Assembly (NCBI RefSeq): GCF_009017415.1 | Contig: NC_092410.1 | Coordinates: forward strand, 3,286,001-3,350,000 | DNA from: Aspergillus flavus | Lineage: Eukaryota; Ascomycota; Eurotiomycetes; Eurotiales; Aspergillaceae | Direction: 5' to 3' | DNA length: 64,000 nucleotides | In this document: in pieces, positions 49,481 through 60,812 of the stretch | Numbering within the stretch: the first letter of the stretch is position 1 | Layout of the letters: each line of letters opens with the position of its first letter | Made by a program: the position numbers and the translations under genes | The notes under the pieces: model-generated | The model's database searches: none | What the model was told of the DNA's origin: nothing | The model's input: only the letters and a program-made list of their open reading frames with translations

Positions 49481-51405
49481 TCCATAATCCTCGTCCGACA
49501 TAGTCATACATCGCACCGCGATGGACCACGATCAAAACCCTCCTAGGTAATGTCTGCCTCTGCAGGTCGACCTAATCATTATAATAAGTCCCGTTTCCCA
49601 ATTGTTACCGTCCCATAAGAAGTGCTTCCCATCTAATTTCTTGCAGTCGACATCTGCAACGCTGCCAGGTGGTGTATCACAATTCCTGTAAAGGAGCACA
49701 CTATGGCAAATGGTTGTATAGTAGGCGTAGTGACGACCCAGAGGTTACGCGGCTAGCTGTGATTCGTTATGGCGAGAACATCTCAAGACAGAATTTAAAC
49801 GAACGGATGTCCTCTGCCAAATTTCTGAGGAAGAACAACCGCATGACACCAGAGATTCCCTCAGCCAAGCTAATTCCGCTTGGAAGCCTTTTTTGTACAG
49901 CTTCCCGAGGATATAAATCACCAACGTTCCGGTGAGTGGCAACAATCCGCCACTCGCGAGCATGCCCTGATCGATGCCTTGCCGCTGTAAGGTTGAGTTT
50001 CGTGGCAGCACCCTAGCTCCCAGAAGGCACCCAAGGAGAATGGCTGCACGTTCATGTGGCATCACGTATATTGTTTTTACTGCAAAGGCGCAAGAGCTAA
50101 AACGTCAGCTGGAACATGCTAGAAGTCGACAACCAGCGTTGGCTCGAGCGGGTCTACGGGGCTGTGAGTACACGGCACTTTCTCACAAGATATAAAGAAC
50201 CTTGGCTCTGGTCAAACCCAGCCGATCTCCGCGGCAGCCCAAAAAGCGAAGACGACTGAGGTGATTGTCCCTGGCGGTGTTCGCTCCAAGGCACCAGTGG
50301 ATTAATGCGTCGTTCACTGGATACATGAGGTTTTAGCGGACTCGTTCCTCCCTTTTGTGGGCGAAAACACGTCATCCGGATATCTGCGCAGCCTGAAGAT
50401 AGCTGATCTGGTTTTAGATGGCTAATAGATTAAGGTGAGCGTGTATAAGTAGAGAGCACCTCACAGCTAGGAGGTAATAGTGGCTCAACGCCGGAACTAT
50501 TGACTGGGTAGTCATGAATTATAGGCAGTCAGCGTGTGGTAACATGGAAGTGCACTGGGGCTTAACAAGAGTGCGCATCTCTTAATAATTCCGGTCGTCT
50601 TTCGTTAGGGACCATCGCACCCGCTTGCTGGACTAGAGGCGACTCGTTTCTTGCCTGCCACTTACCCAGCGCCCAACCACGATGTTGCAGGTCAGGATCT
50701 GAAGATGAAAAGAGTAAGACGGGCTAATCGACCTTGGTACTACGCACCGTGTTGACCTATCCCAACATCGTACCACAAGCATCTAGATGAGGTCCCCCAG
50801 GTGCTGGAATCGGATACGAATTCTCCACCACGCCCCCGGCGACCGACCCTATCCTGCAAGATGCCTCCAAGAACATCCCTCAGGTACACACAAATTTGAC
50901 CACGACAGGTCTGGACTCTGCCTGGTAGCGTTTATCAGCCTCTGACCACATAACTCCTCCGGCTTCGTAATGCTCCGGCGTTCCGAGGACTGTGGTATGC
51001 TAACGCGCTAAACTTTCAGCATGAACTATCCGTCTTAGATTAGAAAGCCGATCTCATATTGGATGGTTTATCTGCGGGTAGTTGAATTACGTGTGCAGCT
51101 GCCATGGTCAGGAAGCTCATCTCCACTTCATTTCAGGATCGCCCATTCATCTATCTCACTTGGCTGCTGATGGAGGAGTGGCTAGCTTATTGGAGGCGCT
51201 GGGCACTCACCACCACGCCCAATTCTGGGTCTGCAACCTAGTAGGGAAGAAGAGGATAAAGAAGAGCCATGGTACTTAAAACGCTTAGCCATGATTACGT
51301 CAGAAGTGCGTATACGGATGCTATGGACAGCCGCAGCAAGCTATCAGCCCGACCTGAATGGGTTGCGGGCTAGTGTCGCATCTACAGAGAGTAGTTCCTT
51401 CAGCC

Positions 51406-53112
51406 ATGGTTAACACAGGTAAGCGCTCAGGGTGTTGCTTCGCGTGCCGTCGGCGTCGAGTTAGGGTATTTTCACCTATTTGACTGTGCAGTCCCAAGGT
51501 GTCCTAAGGTGTCCCCGGCTGACAGTGGATTCTTTCTCTAATTCAGTGTGATTTGGAAAAGCCATGTTGTCGGCGTTGCATGGACAGCGGACGCGTATGT
51601 CCTGGCTATCCCGAAGCCTGGGACCTCATGCTTCGCATGCAGAATAATCAGGTTGAGAAAAAAGTGCAGGCGCGGGTTGAGAAAGTGCTCAAAACTAGGA
51701 GAAGAGAGCGATTTACAGGAAGAACACCCATAGCCAGTATTCCGCAAGGAGTCCACATCCCTGTTGAGGTTCTCAGCTGGAACCAATTCTGCAGCGATTA
51801 TGCTATGGACTCTGGTATCACTTTCTTCAACATACTCCCCAGGTATTATACTGACAGCGCACCGACGTGTTGCCGGGAAGCGGTGCACGCTGTAACGCTA
51901 GCTAGCTTGGCCCGCAAATTGCGTGAGTCGGAACTGATGGCTCGAGCGAGACAGCACTACAGCAAAGCGATTGCGGCACTGAATATCGCTCTGAACGACC
52001 CGGTTTTGACTGCGGAGGATTCTGTTCTGGTTACTCTGCTGTTGTTTTCACTCTTTGAGGTGAGCTTCGCTCTCAGGCTTTTCCCTCTCAGAATCTCTAG
52101 AGTGAGCTTATTGATCTGATACTCTGACACTAAAATGCTCTTTAGACAATTGTTCCAGATTACTTGGAGAATATGCTATTGGATTCTGATTTTCGCTGCC
52201 ATATCCACTTTCGTGGGGCAATGATGCTACTCCTATGGCGCTTCGAGAATGGAAGTCATTCTGTACTGGATAGGCGTATTCTTGCATTCTTCTCCCATAT
52301 CTGTGTATGAGTCGACCCGATCCCCAGGCCCTTCGAAGCTAGGTAAAACTAATGTTAATGTTCAGTTTATGAGTACGTTTGTCGACTATGAGCTCAGCGA
52401 TGCGAAGTGGTTCTCCTTCGAGGAATTGATGGCTCCGTGGACGAGCGACCCCCTTTTGGAGCCAGTACTTAGTCGGGCAATCCATTTCAAAAGGCGGGCT
52501 CAAATTCAATTCACTACAACGGGTTCCCGATCACCCAGATTGGAGGTACTACTGCAGTTAATCAGGGATGGTTCCACCATCAGCGAGGAGCTTGAAGCGG
52601 CCGCTATCAGCGTTAGACGCTCTTCCGATCCGAATATGTCTTCACATCAGCAACTGACAACATTCAATGGCATGTTTGAAGTGTCCACCAAAACAACGGA
52701 GGCGATAGTGAGAAGCCTATACCGGACTGTCAGATACCGTGTGGTCGAGTTGGTCCGTGGCCTTGTGGCTCGCATAGGGGACGGAGAAGATTACAGCGCT
52801 AGCTGCGAATTCGACAGTCAGGTTTGCTCGTCAGAAGAGCTCGCTATGATCCTTGAACAGATCCATGGGGATATTTGCGCTGTTCTTGGCCTCGATCCTG
52901 AGCACCATGCTGGCGACGACAATCAGGGATTGGCTCATCGAGTGTTTGGAATGTTCTTCCCCATAACAGTCCTGATGTTCTCATCGTCAGCTGGGGAAGA
53001 AAAACGAGTGTGGTTTCAAGAGAAACTACGATGCATGGGTGAGAAGACTGGACTGGGCCTGGCAACATGGGCAGCACAAAAGTGGAATAGCCACCTCTGT
53101 ATCCCATGCTAA
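51406..53112 (+). CDS. Zn(II)2Cys6 transcription factor
   Basis: Exons 51406-51465, 51547-52059, 52146-52304 and 52366-53112 give 492 aa. The DNA-binding cluster is split by the first intron: exon 1 encodes CFACRRRRVR and exon 2 continues CDLEKPCCRRCMDSGRVCPG, which together form C-x2-C-x6-C-x6-C-x2-C-x6-C, the fungal binuclear zinc cluster. The remainder is the helical fungal-specific regulatory domain (LASLARKLRESEL, ARQHYSKAIAALNIAL, SVLVTLLLFSLFE segments). Introns of 81, 86 and 61 nt each restore frame. The neighbouring short-chain dehydrogenase, 0.8 kb downstream on the same strand, is a plausible target. The target pathway is unknown. Confidence 0.85.
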
Positions 53113-53893
53113 TCCGCCAATTTTCGAACTCCAATATCCAACTACCATTAGCTCAATCGTAATAAGAATTTATATATTCAGAATATACAGCTATATTATG
53201 ATTATATTTGAATGAATACATAATCTGCAGTACTAGTGCAAGATAAATAACCTAATGATACAACGTAATATAGTTTACTCAGGAATAGATGTTATATTTT
53301 AAAATCTCAAATATTAAGATCAAATCTACTCAATATATCAATTTCAGAGAAAATAAATTGACCAGGCATAGTTTGATTGAGAGGAGCTCAAGGACTGGAT
53401 TGACATAGGATACAGAGGTGGCTATTCCTATTGTGTGGCCATTTCACGCGTGAGTACATTAACTTCTACGGATTATTGAATATCGATGCCGTAGCCAAAT
53501 GCTCGCACGAAGAACCCGAAATGGTTTAGCGCGTTCTGAACCTTCTGACAGCCACGGTTACCCCCTCAGTCTTATCTCCGTCTAGGCCCATGCCTCCGAT
53601 ATCTACCTAGCACTCCTTGGCAGGAATAACTCCCTCAGTAACACCCACATAGCGGTCATTATGTCGTTCCATTCGTTCGCAGGAAGGACCTGAAATGGTT
53701 TAGCGATCTTTCGTCTATCGGATTCCCTCCGGCCCAGCCGATGGAATAGGTACAAAACCATATCGTGAAACAGTAACTATAAAAGGGCCATGATCTGCCA
53801 TTAGAATCTGTCGTAGCATCCTCAACTTTATCACCCTTGGTGTGAGAGCTTTCAAAAATTGTCCTGGGCTTACTTCGTACGCATTTGCCAACC
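53113..53893. other. AT-rich intergenic region
   Basis: Strongly AT-rich around 53155-53365, with no gene on either strand. It would hold the promoter of the dehydrogenase. Confidence 0.5.
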
Positions 53894-54886
53894 ATGACAC
53901 CCATCTGCAACCAAGAGACCAGAGCCAGTGAGCTTGTACGCCACTACGCCCCTCAAATCGCTGGAAAGATTATTCTCATTACGGGTGTCTCCCCAGGAAG
54001 TCTCGGCGAAAGCTTTGTGAAGCAAGTCGCCGTATCACAGCCTGCTATGTTCATCCTCGCTAGCCGCTCGACCTCCAAGATGCAGAACTTCATCGACGAG
54101 CTAGGCACAGCATACCCAAGCATCAAGGTCAAACCACTCTACCTCAACCTCCTCTCGTTTGCCGACGTCCGGAAAGCGGCAGAGACAGTCAATTCCTGGA
54201 CTGACGTGCCTCACATCGACGTCTTGGTCAATAACGCTGGCATTATGGCGGTACCATACAATCTGACCGAGGACGGTTTCGAAAGCCAATTCCAAACAAA
54301 CCACCTCAGTCACTTCCTCTTCACCAATCTCCTCATGGGAAAGATCCTGGCCTCGAAGACCCCACGCATCGTGGTTGTCTCTAGCGGCGTGCACCGCGTT
54401 GGCCACATCCGCTGGTCTGATCCGAACTTCAACGGGGGCAAATACTACCAGCGCTGGCTAGGATACGGCCAGTCCAAGACGGCTAACGCCTTGATGGGCG
54501 TCTCGCTGGCCGAGAAACTCGGCTACCGCGGCCTCCTCGTCTTTCCGATATGTCCGGGGGTCAGTTTGACGAACCTCGCAGCGCATGGGAGTGCCGATTT
54601 AGCAGCGTTCTCTGCGGACCTCACTGATATGGATAATATCTATGGCAATAAGTGGCTATGGGGCATGGCCGAGATGAAGATCAAAGACTTGGATCAGGGA
54701 GCTGCCACACATGTTTTTGCTGCATTTGACACCAGTATTGCGGAGCGGAATGGTGCCTTCCTAAGCGATTGCCATGTCGCAGATCCTGACAAGGAAGAAG
54801 TGTACTCGTGGGCAACAAGCAAGGTCGACGCAGAGAGGCTATGGAGAATGAGTGAGAGGCTTGTCAGTCAGGAGTTCAAATATTAG
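53894..54886 (+). CDS. Short-chain dehydrogenase/reductase
   Basis: Single-exon, 330 aa, starting at ATG 53894. Rossmann-fold features: ITGVSPGSLG (residues 29-38, the nucleotide-binding glycine motif with an inserted Pro-Gly), LASRS, NNAG (113-116), VVVSSG with Ser163/Ser164, and the catalytic YGQSK (Tyr191, Lys195). The layout is that of the retinol-dehydrogenase/WWOX-like classical SDRs of fungi, NAD(P)-dependent and often acting as tailoring or detoxifying oxidoreductases. The substrate cannot be told from sequence. Codon use is GC-rich compared with the AT-rich flanks. The Zn2Cys6 factor immediately upstream may regulate it. Confidence 0.88.
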   Translation: MTPICNQETRASELVRHYAPQIAGKIILITGVSPGSLGESFVKQVAVSQPAMFILASRSTSKMQNFIDELGTAYPSIKVKPLYLNLLSFADVRKAAETVNSWTDVPHIDVLVNNAGIMAVPYNLTEDGFESQFQTNHLSHFLFTNLLMGKILASKTPRIVVVSSGVHRVGHIRWSDPNFNGGKYYQRWLGYGQSKTANALMGVSLAEKLGYRGLLVFPICPGVSLTNLAAHGSADLAAFSADLTDMDNIYGNKWLWGMAEMKIKDLDQGAATHVFAAFDTSIAERNGAFLSDCHVADPDKEEVYSWATSKVDAERLWRMSERLVSQEFKY

Positions 54887-55132
54887 GAAAGACCCGCTGC
54901 CCAGCTGAGTGAGCCTTCGAATTTTAGGTGGGCGAGATCTGAACGAGTATTTTAGTTTGCGGACCGTTCTAAGTGATACGCTGTTGATTTCGCTGGTTTC
55001 GTGGGGGCGCATAGGTTTGGTGCCGATGTACCTAGAATAACTACACTGTGGACAAGACAATCAAAGCGGTACACACGTTACTAGCCTGACCCTAGCAGGG
55101 GCTGGAGAGAAAGCTATAAGAAGGTGGTCTAT

Positions 55133-55133
<1 letters not shown>

Positions 55134-55164
<31 letters not shown>
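55134..55164. repeat. Poly-T tract (31 nt)
   Basis: Uninterrupted T run in the spacer between the dehydrogenase and the aminotransferase. Confidence 0.9.
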
Positions 55165-55597
55165 CCTCAAAGATATCTCATCAAACTTAAGAAACACCTC
55201 GGCCGTCGATCAGCCAAGGATAATATCATGGGTTGGGATGATGGTATCGCGCACTTAATCTTACGGAATGCCCTACCGTACAAAATGGCTTGGCTCGTCC
55301 AACTAGGTGGTGTCTGCTGTTTACTACATAGGATCATCAAATACAAGGCATGCGTCATCATGTGAGTTGTTACGCCATCCATGTAGACACCACGAGTGGG
55401 ACGGAGGTAGAAGTCCAGATTGATCCATTCTCTGCGTTTCCACGAACCTACGGCGGACTAAATCTAACTTACAGACAAAATAAAATATTACTAAATTTAC
55501 CAATACCAAAGCAATGTATATTAGCTCTACTATACTAACTATGTACTATAATAACTTTAGATACAACAACCCTAAAGATTAGAACCCAGTCTTACAC

Positions 55598-55670
55598 TAC
55601 CACCACTACCACCACTACTACCACTACCACTACCACTACCACTACCACTACCACTACTATTACCACTATT
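55598..55670. repeat. CCACTA-type microsatellite
   Basis: Units ACCACC, ACTACC and ACCACTACC run for about 70 nt and end in an AT-rich segment. Confidence 0.85.
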
Positions 55671-56528
55671 AATTCAATAAATATTATTAATTATATATAA
55701 AATAAAACTACTATCTTAAATTTTTAATAATAAATATTCTATATAATAGTATATTCTAGAGCTTTATTGAATCTATATCTTAAAGTGCGTGGCAGTCGTG
55801 GCCGAATGTAAAATAGTGAGATTTCAGTAAAAATCTAATAATCTGAAGTTTTGTCCGTAAGCTAGATTTAGTCCGCCGTACCATCCTCTACCGTTGTACT
55901 CCGTACTTGCGCCCGTCGGATTAAACTAACCGAAACAGTCCTAAAGGAAGTATTTATCGTGCTATGCTTGTAGTCCGTATTGGGAAAACTAATATACTCT
56001 TATCTATGATCTTAGTTAATAATATCAACATGGTCGAGATTACTATAATTTGTGAACCAGACAAGCCTGATCTAAAGCTTCCACAACAACACTATACAGC
56101 TTGTAATCTAGTTACTACTTAGCATTACTACAGTTTATGACAAGCTACCCCTTTTTCTCGCCCTAAAAGGGCGCTGCGACTTCCTGTGGAATCCGAAGTA
56201 TCCTAGGGCTAGAACGATGGCAGGTTGCTTGTCAGGTGTTACTTTGATTTACGGTAAAGTGAGAGAATTTTCTAACATAAGTATAGGCGGGCTGTATCCC
56301 TGATTAGGATATTGGCTGTACTGCTTTCACTTGTCTTCTATTACTTCTTGGTTTTCTTAGATTCTTTCGTCCTTTGTTCGTTGAAGCACTTTATAAAGCC
56401 TTGATGCTATCTGCATGAGCTTTTTCTGTACAAAGGCCCTTCATGTTCTTAGAAATAGCAAATATAGCATTGCTAATCTGTGGCCTGAGGTAACGTCATC
56501 GACCTGCCATCTCTATTAAGCAGTGCAT

Positions 56529-58354
56529 TTACTCGATTCGATATGACTGGCGGATCGCCTGGCCCAGTCGCTGAATGGCAGTGGCCATGGCTTCCTCACT
56601 GGCACTTGCAAATGTTGTACGGAAAAACATCCCACTCGCAGGCGTGTTCGGTTCAGTGCGGAACCAGGCGCCGCGAGTGCAGAGCACGCCATTGCTAATA
56701 CCCTGGAGGAAAATCTCTTCCTCGAGCTCTTCGATGGAACGACGGGGGTATTCTGGATGTTTTGAATGGTCTACCTTGAGCCAGAGCTGCAGTGGGGCGT
56801 CAGTTAATGCTCAGGGGACTTATAGCAACAAGTAATTGTCATCCTTCAAACCAAGATGAAAGGTAAAAAAAAAAAAAAAAAAAAAACTTACGAACATGCC
56901 CGCTGTGGGCGGCGTCCAACTAACAATGGCTTTGGGCAAAAACTGCTCGCAAGCGGCAAGCAGCATATCCCTCCTTCTGGTATAGTTGTTTTTCAGATCC
57001 ATCAACCATTTCAGGTATCCCTCATGTCCCCAGGTCTCATCAAGCAGCTTCCAGAGCATGAGTTGTGAGATCCCACTTGGGCCATGGTTAGCAACCTCGG
57101 CGTGGTTAATATATCGCTCGATTACTTGTGCGCTGGCTGTAATCCATCCCAATCTCGATCCTGGCATGAGAACTTTCGAGAAAGAATCCATACGCAGTAC
57201 TCGGCCGTCGACGTCAAGGCTCAGATACGAGGGGACAAGCCCCGCAAGAAAAGATTCAATGTCTTCGGAAGACTTTTGTGCAGGGGTGCCCTTTCCCTCG
57301 AAATGGGGCATTTGAATGAAGTAGTATGGCTCATCTTCAATTACGTAAATGTCATGCTTCTGGCAGACTGCATAGATTTCGCGACGTCGCTTGAGACTTT
57401 GGGTCGCGCCCGTTGGGTTCTGTCCCGAGGGAACAGTATATAGAAGGTGTGGTTTTCGGGCGCCACGGACTGTCTCATCCCAAGAACTGAGGACAGCATC
57501 CATGTTCTTCGGTAAGAGTCCTTCTTCGTCCATTTTGATGCCGAAGGCTTTGATGCCTTGGGGTGCGAATGTTTCAAGTGCGCTGGAGAAAGTATATTCT
57601 TCTGTAAGAATGGAGTCATTCCGTCCACGATCGCAGAGCATGCGGACCGTTTGCTCGAGGGCACTGGTGTTTCCGACCGTCAAACAGACTTTCCAGTCGG
57701 CATAGGGCGGGTTAGAGACTAGCTCGGTGTGCTCGGTAATGAAGCGCGTCATCTGGGGTGAGCCCGTTGACTGCCCATAGTTCAGCGCAATAGAGAGGTC
57801 ATACTCTGAGAGGTCATTATTAACGTCGTATTTCCCAATGCTGACAGTCTGGGCTGTAGGACTATCGGGCGATAGCGCATCTTTCTCGGAAAAATGTGGC
57901 GGTTTGGGCACACGAAGTGTGCATTCATAGAACGGAAAGTATTCGCTAGAGGGGAGCCCACCCCCGAGAGAAATAAGCCCCGGGGTTTTGAGGTAGCCAG
58001 CGGTTTGTTGAAGCACACAGGGCAATCGTGACTTGCACTCCGAGCTGAAATGAGCTGAAGGATCCAATCAGCAACTGAATGTATTCATGGTCATGTGGTT
58101 TTCTATGAATTAAGGTCTCACAGTCATAGCGTTTAGCTTTCGGCTTTCCAGCTCCCTGGTTTTCGTGTTAGAGGAATGTCAAAGGAAGCTTGAGTGGGTG
58201 GTCTCACCGTAGCCTTGAACAAGTCACTGTTGGATTTAGCAGCCACACCAGCGACAAGTTTACCAGCTTTGGCTCTTCTTTCGTAGATCTCGTTCAGAAG
58301 TCTCCGTTTTTCAGAAGCTCCTGTGCAAGCCGATTGAGCTGCAGAATGGTCCAT
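56529..58354 (-). CDS. Aromatic amino acid aminotransferase-like (PLP fold type I)
   Basis: Four exons on the minus strand (58354-58208, 58155-58122, 58054-56892, 56786-56529) give 533 aa, the usual size for fungal Aro8-like enzymes. The second exon is only 34 nt and encodes GAGKPKAKRYD, the short Lys-rich motif this family has before its SECKSR segment, so the small exon is well supported. Then come TPGLISLGGGLPSSEYFPF, the TVGNTSALEQ cofactor loop, PSGQNPTGATQS, VIEDEPYYF and SFSKVLMPGSRLGW with the PLP-binding Lys. Such enzymes transaminate aromatic amino acids, kynurenine or 2-aminoadipate; the substrate here is not determined. The last intron (56787-56891, 105 nt) contains a 22-nt poly-A (plus strand) that lengthens it. 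In an accessory neighbourhood the enzyme could supply aryl-keto acids. Confidence 0.88.
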
Positions 58355-58874
58355 TATGGCGTCGATCGGAGACTCGTCTGTAGGGGCGCTTCTATCGTCA
58401 GATTCGTTGACTCAGAAATCAGCTCAAAAGTAGTTAATGAGCCATTTCCCGAGGGCAGGTGAATATTTAAACGGCTCATATTTTGCTGTTAGCTCACAGT
58501 CCGAAACTGGAATGACTTTGAGTACCAAGTCCGGCACGGGATAAGCCTTAAGGCGCGGTTTAGTGGAGAATGCGCCCTAAGGCTGGCTTATCAATGTCCA
58601 CCCAGCCCGTTTTCAGCGAATAGCCAACAAGCCTGTATCAGAGTAAGCTTGAGTTGCCCCACCCTGGCCTTTTTGATTTTCTCTTATCCGCACAATGGAA
58701 GAGCGATGTATGTGCCTTTTTAGAAGGTGAAACGATGCAAGATACTTTGAACCCCACGGAGTTACCGCGGAAACCCAGCCTTTCCTAGGAGGCGCTCATA
58801 CCGCGTACAAAAGAAGTTCGTTCAGACAAACGGTGATTCTCTAAGGCTAGTTGGAAAACTAAGTATAAAAGTCC
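58355..58874. other. Intergenic spacer between aminotransferase and C2H2 gene
   Basis: 520 bases serving as promoter of the aminotransferase and 3' flank of the C2H2 gene. No gene is seen. Confidence 0.5.
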
Positions 58875-60637
58875 TTAGGTGGAGCTGTACTGGAGAGCAT
58901 CAGTCACACCACTCAAATCGGGAAGGCACTGTCTCCGAAAAGCTGTCAACCACTCGTTATTATCCGCTACGGTTTGCTCCCATGCATCTTTATCTCCATA
59001 CACCAGTCGCCTGGATTCATCTTGGAACATCTTATCGGTAGGAAAGATGCCATTTGCGATACTTTGTTGAGCGAAACGCCCTAAGCGAAAAGTCATCCAT
59101 CTCAAATAAGATGTAGGCGTGAGGTCGAATGACGGATCGCCCTCCGAGTTGATTGCATCCAGTTGATGTTCTGAATATATCTCTCCATTCCGTTGATAGA
59201 TCTGGGACAAATGATCCAGTGTCGCTGGGTCGGTCGCAGAGAACGGTACCATGCTTTTTGCTTCAGATGCCAGGAGGTAGGGGGGGAAAGCATTCTTAAT
59301 TTGAGCCGCAATGGCCGGCTCAAAACAATGATCGCCCTTCCAGTCGCTCATGGTCAAGCCCTGCCGGAAATGGCTCGCCAAATGATCGGCACGTGCCTGC
59401 CATGAAGGGAGCTTTTCATCGCAAAAACCACACCGAGAGGTGACTAGAGGGGGCTCCACCTTCCAGTTTTCAATGGTTGGTAGTATCTTAAGATTATGAA
59501 AGCCTCGAAGGTGCTGTACAAGGTGGTCTTTGCGTCTAAAGAAACGTGGTTCTTGAGCGCTACGACAAGCGCTATGATTATGACTTTCCAGGTGATCGTC
59601 AGTCGGATCGAGCAAATTGCAATAAGCACAGTGGTTTCTCCCTGTCGAGGACAATACTGAACCGCCATATGGGGCACAAGCCCATTGATCGACGTTCAAG
59701 TGGAGAGATTTTTCGTGGCGAGTCCAATCATGCTTTCTTCTAAATGTATCACAACAGAACGTACAATGAAACATACGAGCTTCGCTTTTCTGTATGGCAG
59801 TATCATTGCGTGTCTTTCCTACTCGGCCTCTAAATTTGGGTACCGGGCTTCGGCGGCTGACCGATCTCGACGATCTGGTCGATGCAACTGAGCTTGAAGA
59901 GCGACTAGTGCCACTCTGAAGGCTGGCGATGGATTCCGCTCTTCCGCCTGAGCTCGAACGCACAGCCCTATGAGTCGACATTGTACGCAGGGCATCCGCT
60001 ATAGCCGACAAAGATGCTGCTTCAGTTTCTGGAGGACTCTCACGCCATCTCTGCAGTGGATCCATGCCGCAGTCTGAAGAGATGGATGTGGGCGTTGATA
60101 AAGAACCTCCAGTTAATCGGCTGCGGCTGTTGCTTCTGCTGCAAGGTAGACTTGCATTCGAGCTATCAAAATCTCGCGGAGCCATCTCGGATTCGAAGAA
60201 ACTCAAGTTCTGCATAGATGCTACGCTGGGTGACTGTTGTAAATGTCCATCGTAGCCACCGACAAATTGAGGTTTCTGCGACTCTGCTGCATTCCAGGTT
60301 CCAATATCATGGGTATCGTAGAAGCTGTAGGACGACCCATCCTCCAGAAATTCGTTCATCTGCATCTGCATCTCGGGGAGCACCACCTCTTCATTGAGAG
60401 GGCAGATATCGAGTGGTGCATGTTGCGTATAACCAGAAAGGGATGCTGCATGGTCATCAGATGCCACAAACTTCTGATAGGTGTTGTCCCCTTGCAGTAG
60501 AGCTGACAGGAGACTGTGAGGTGCTTGATCTACTGATACTAGTTAAGGGATACCGCCTTGTCGTAAGAGATCTGATACTCACTATCAGGATACAAAGTAT
60601 CAGAGTTAATAATATTCAAATCACCCTGAGAATCCAT
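58875..60637 (-). CDS. C2H2 zinc-finger transcription factor
   Basis: Two exons on the minus strand, 60637-60583 and 60538-58875, give 572 aa. The short first exon (MDSQGDLNIINSDTLYPD) joins through a 44-nt intron and is preferred to the ATG at 60467 because the frame is open and protein-like up to it. A Ser/Arg-rich disordered region (about residues 140-265) includes an SRSSSSVASTRSSRSVSRR run. The first finger is FHCTFCCDTFRRKHDWTRHE with C-x2-C-x12-H-x4-H. Further degenerate Cys/His units follow (HCAYCNLLDPTDDHLESH, FRRKDHLVQHLRGFH and CGFCDEKLPSWQARADHLASH). This is a common fungal regulator layout. Its targets are unknown; it is the second regulator within 9 kb. Confidence 0.85.
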
Positions 60638-60812
60638 GGGTGCTAAAGTTGTGCGGGGAGTAAGTGATAGTGATAGGAGATCCGAAGACGGAGGAAAAGT
60701 CACTAAGAGTCAATCAAGTCGGTGACTCGGCGACTCGGCGAGCAGCCTTTTGCACTAGTCTGCCCCACCGAACCGTTGATTTATCGTTTTAAGTCCCACG
60801 TTTATCTATGAC

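Larger units (their letters stand above)
48713..51405. other. Gene-poor, repeat-bearing stretch, possibly decayed coding DNA
   Basis: 2.7 kb without an intact gene. Degenerate GGTAGGTCA and GGTGGCTCGGGTCA repeats lie at 49316-49480. Between 49.65 and 51.41 kb several short frames look protein-like (for example 50800-50930 and 51240-51405 on the plus strand) but are cut by stops and do not join across clear introns, as in an old pseudogene. Confidence 0.4.
54887..56528. other. AT-rich spacer with homopolymer and trinucleotide-type repeats
   Basis: 1.6 kb without a supportable gene. It holds a 31-nt poly-T run (55134-55164), a CCACTA/CTACCA array (55598-55670) and a very AT-rich segment (55670-55760). 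This base composition differs sharply from the flanking genes. Confidence 0.55.
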
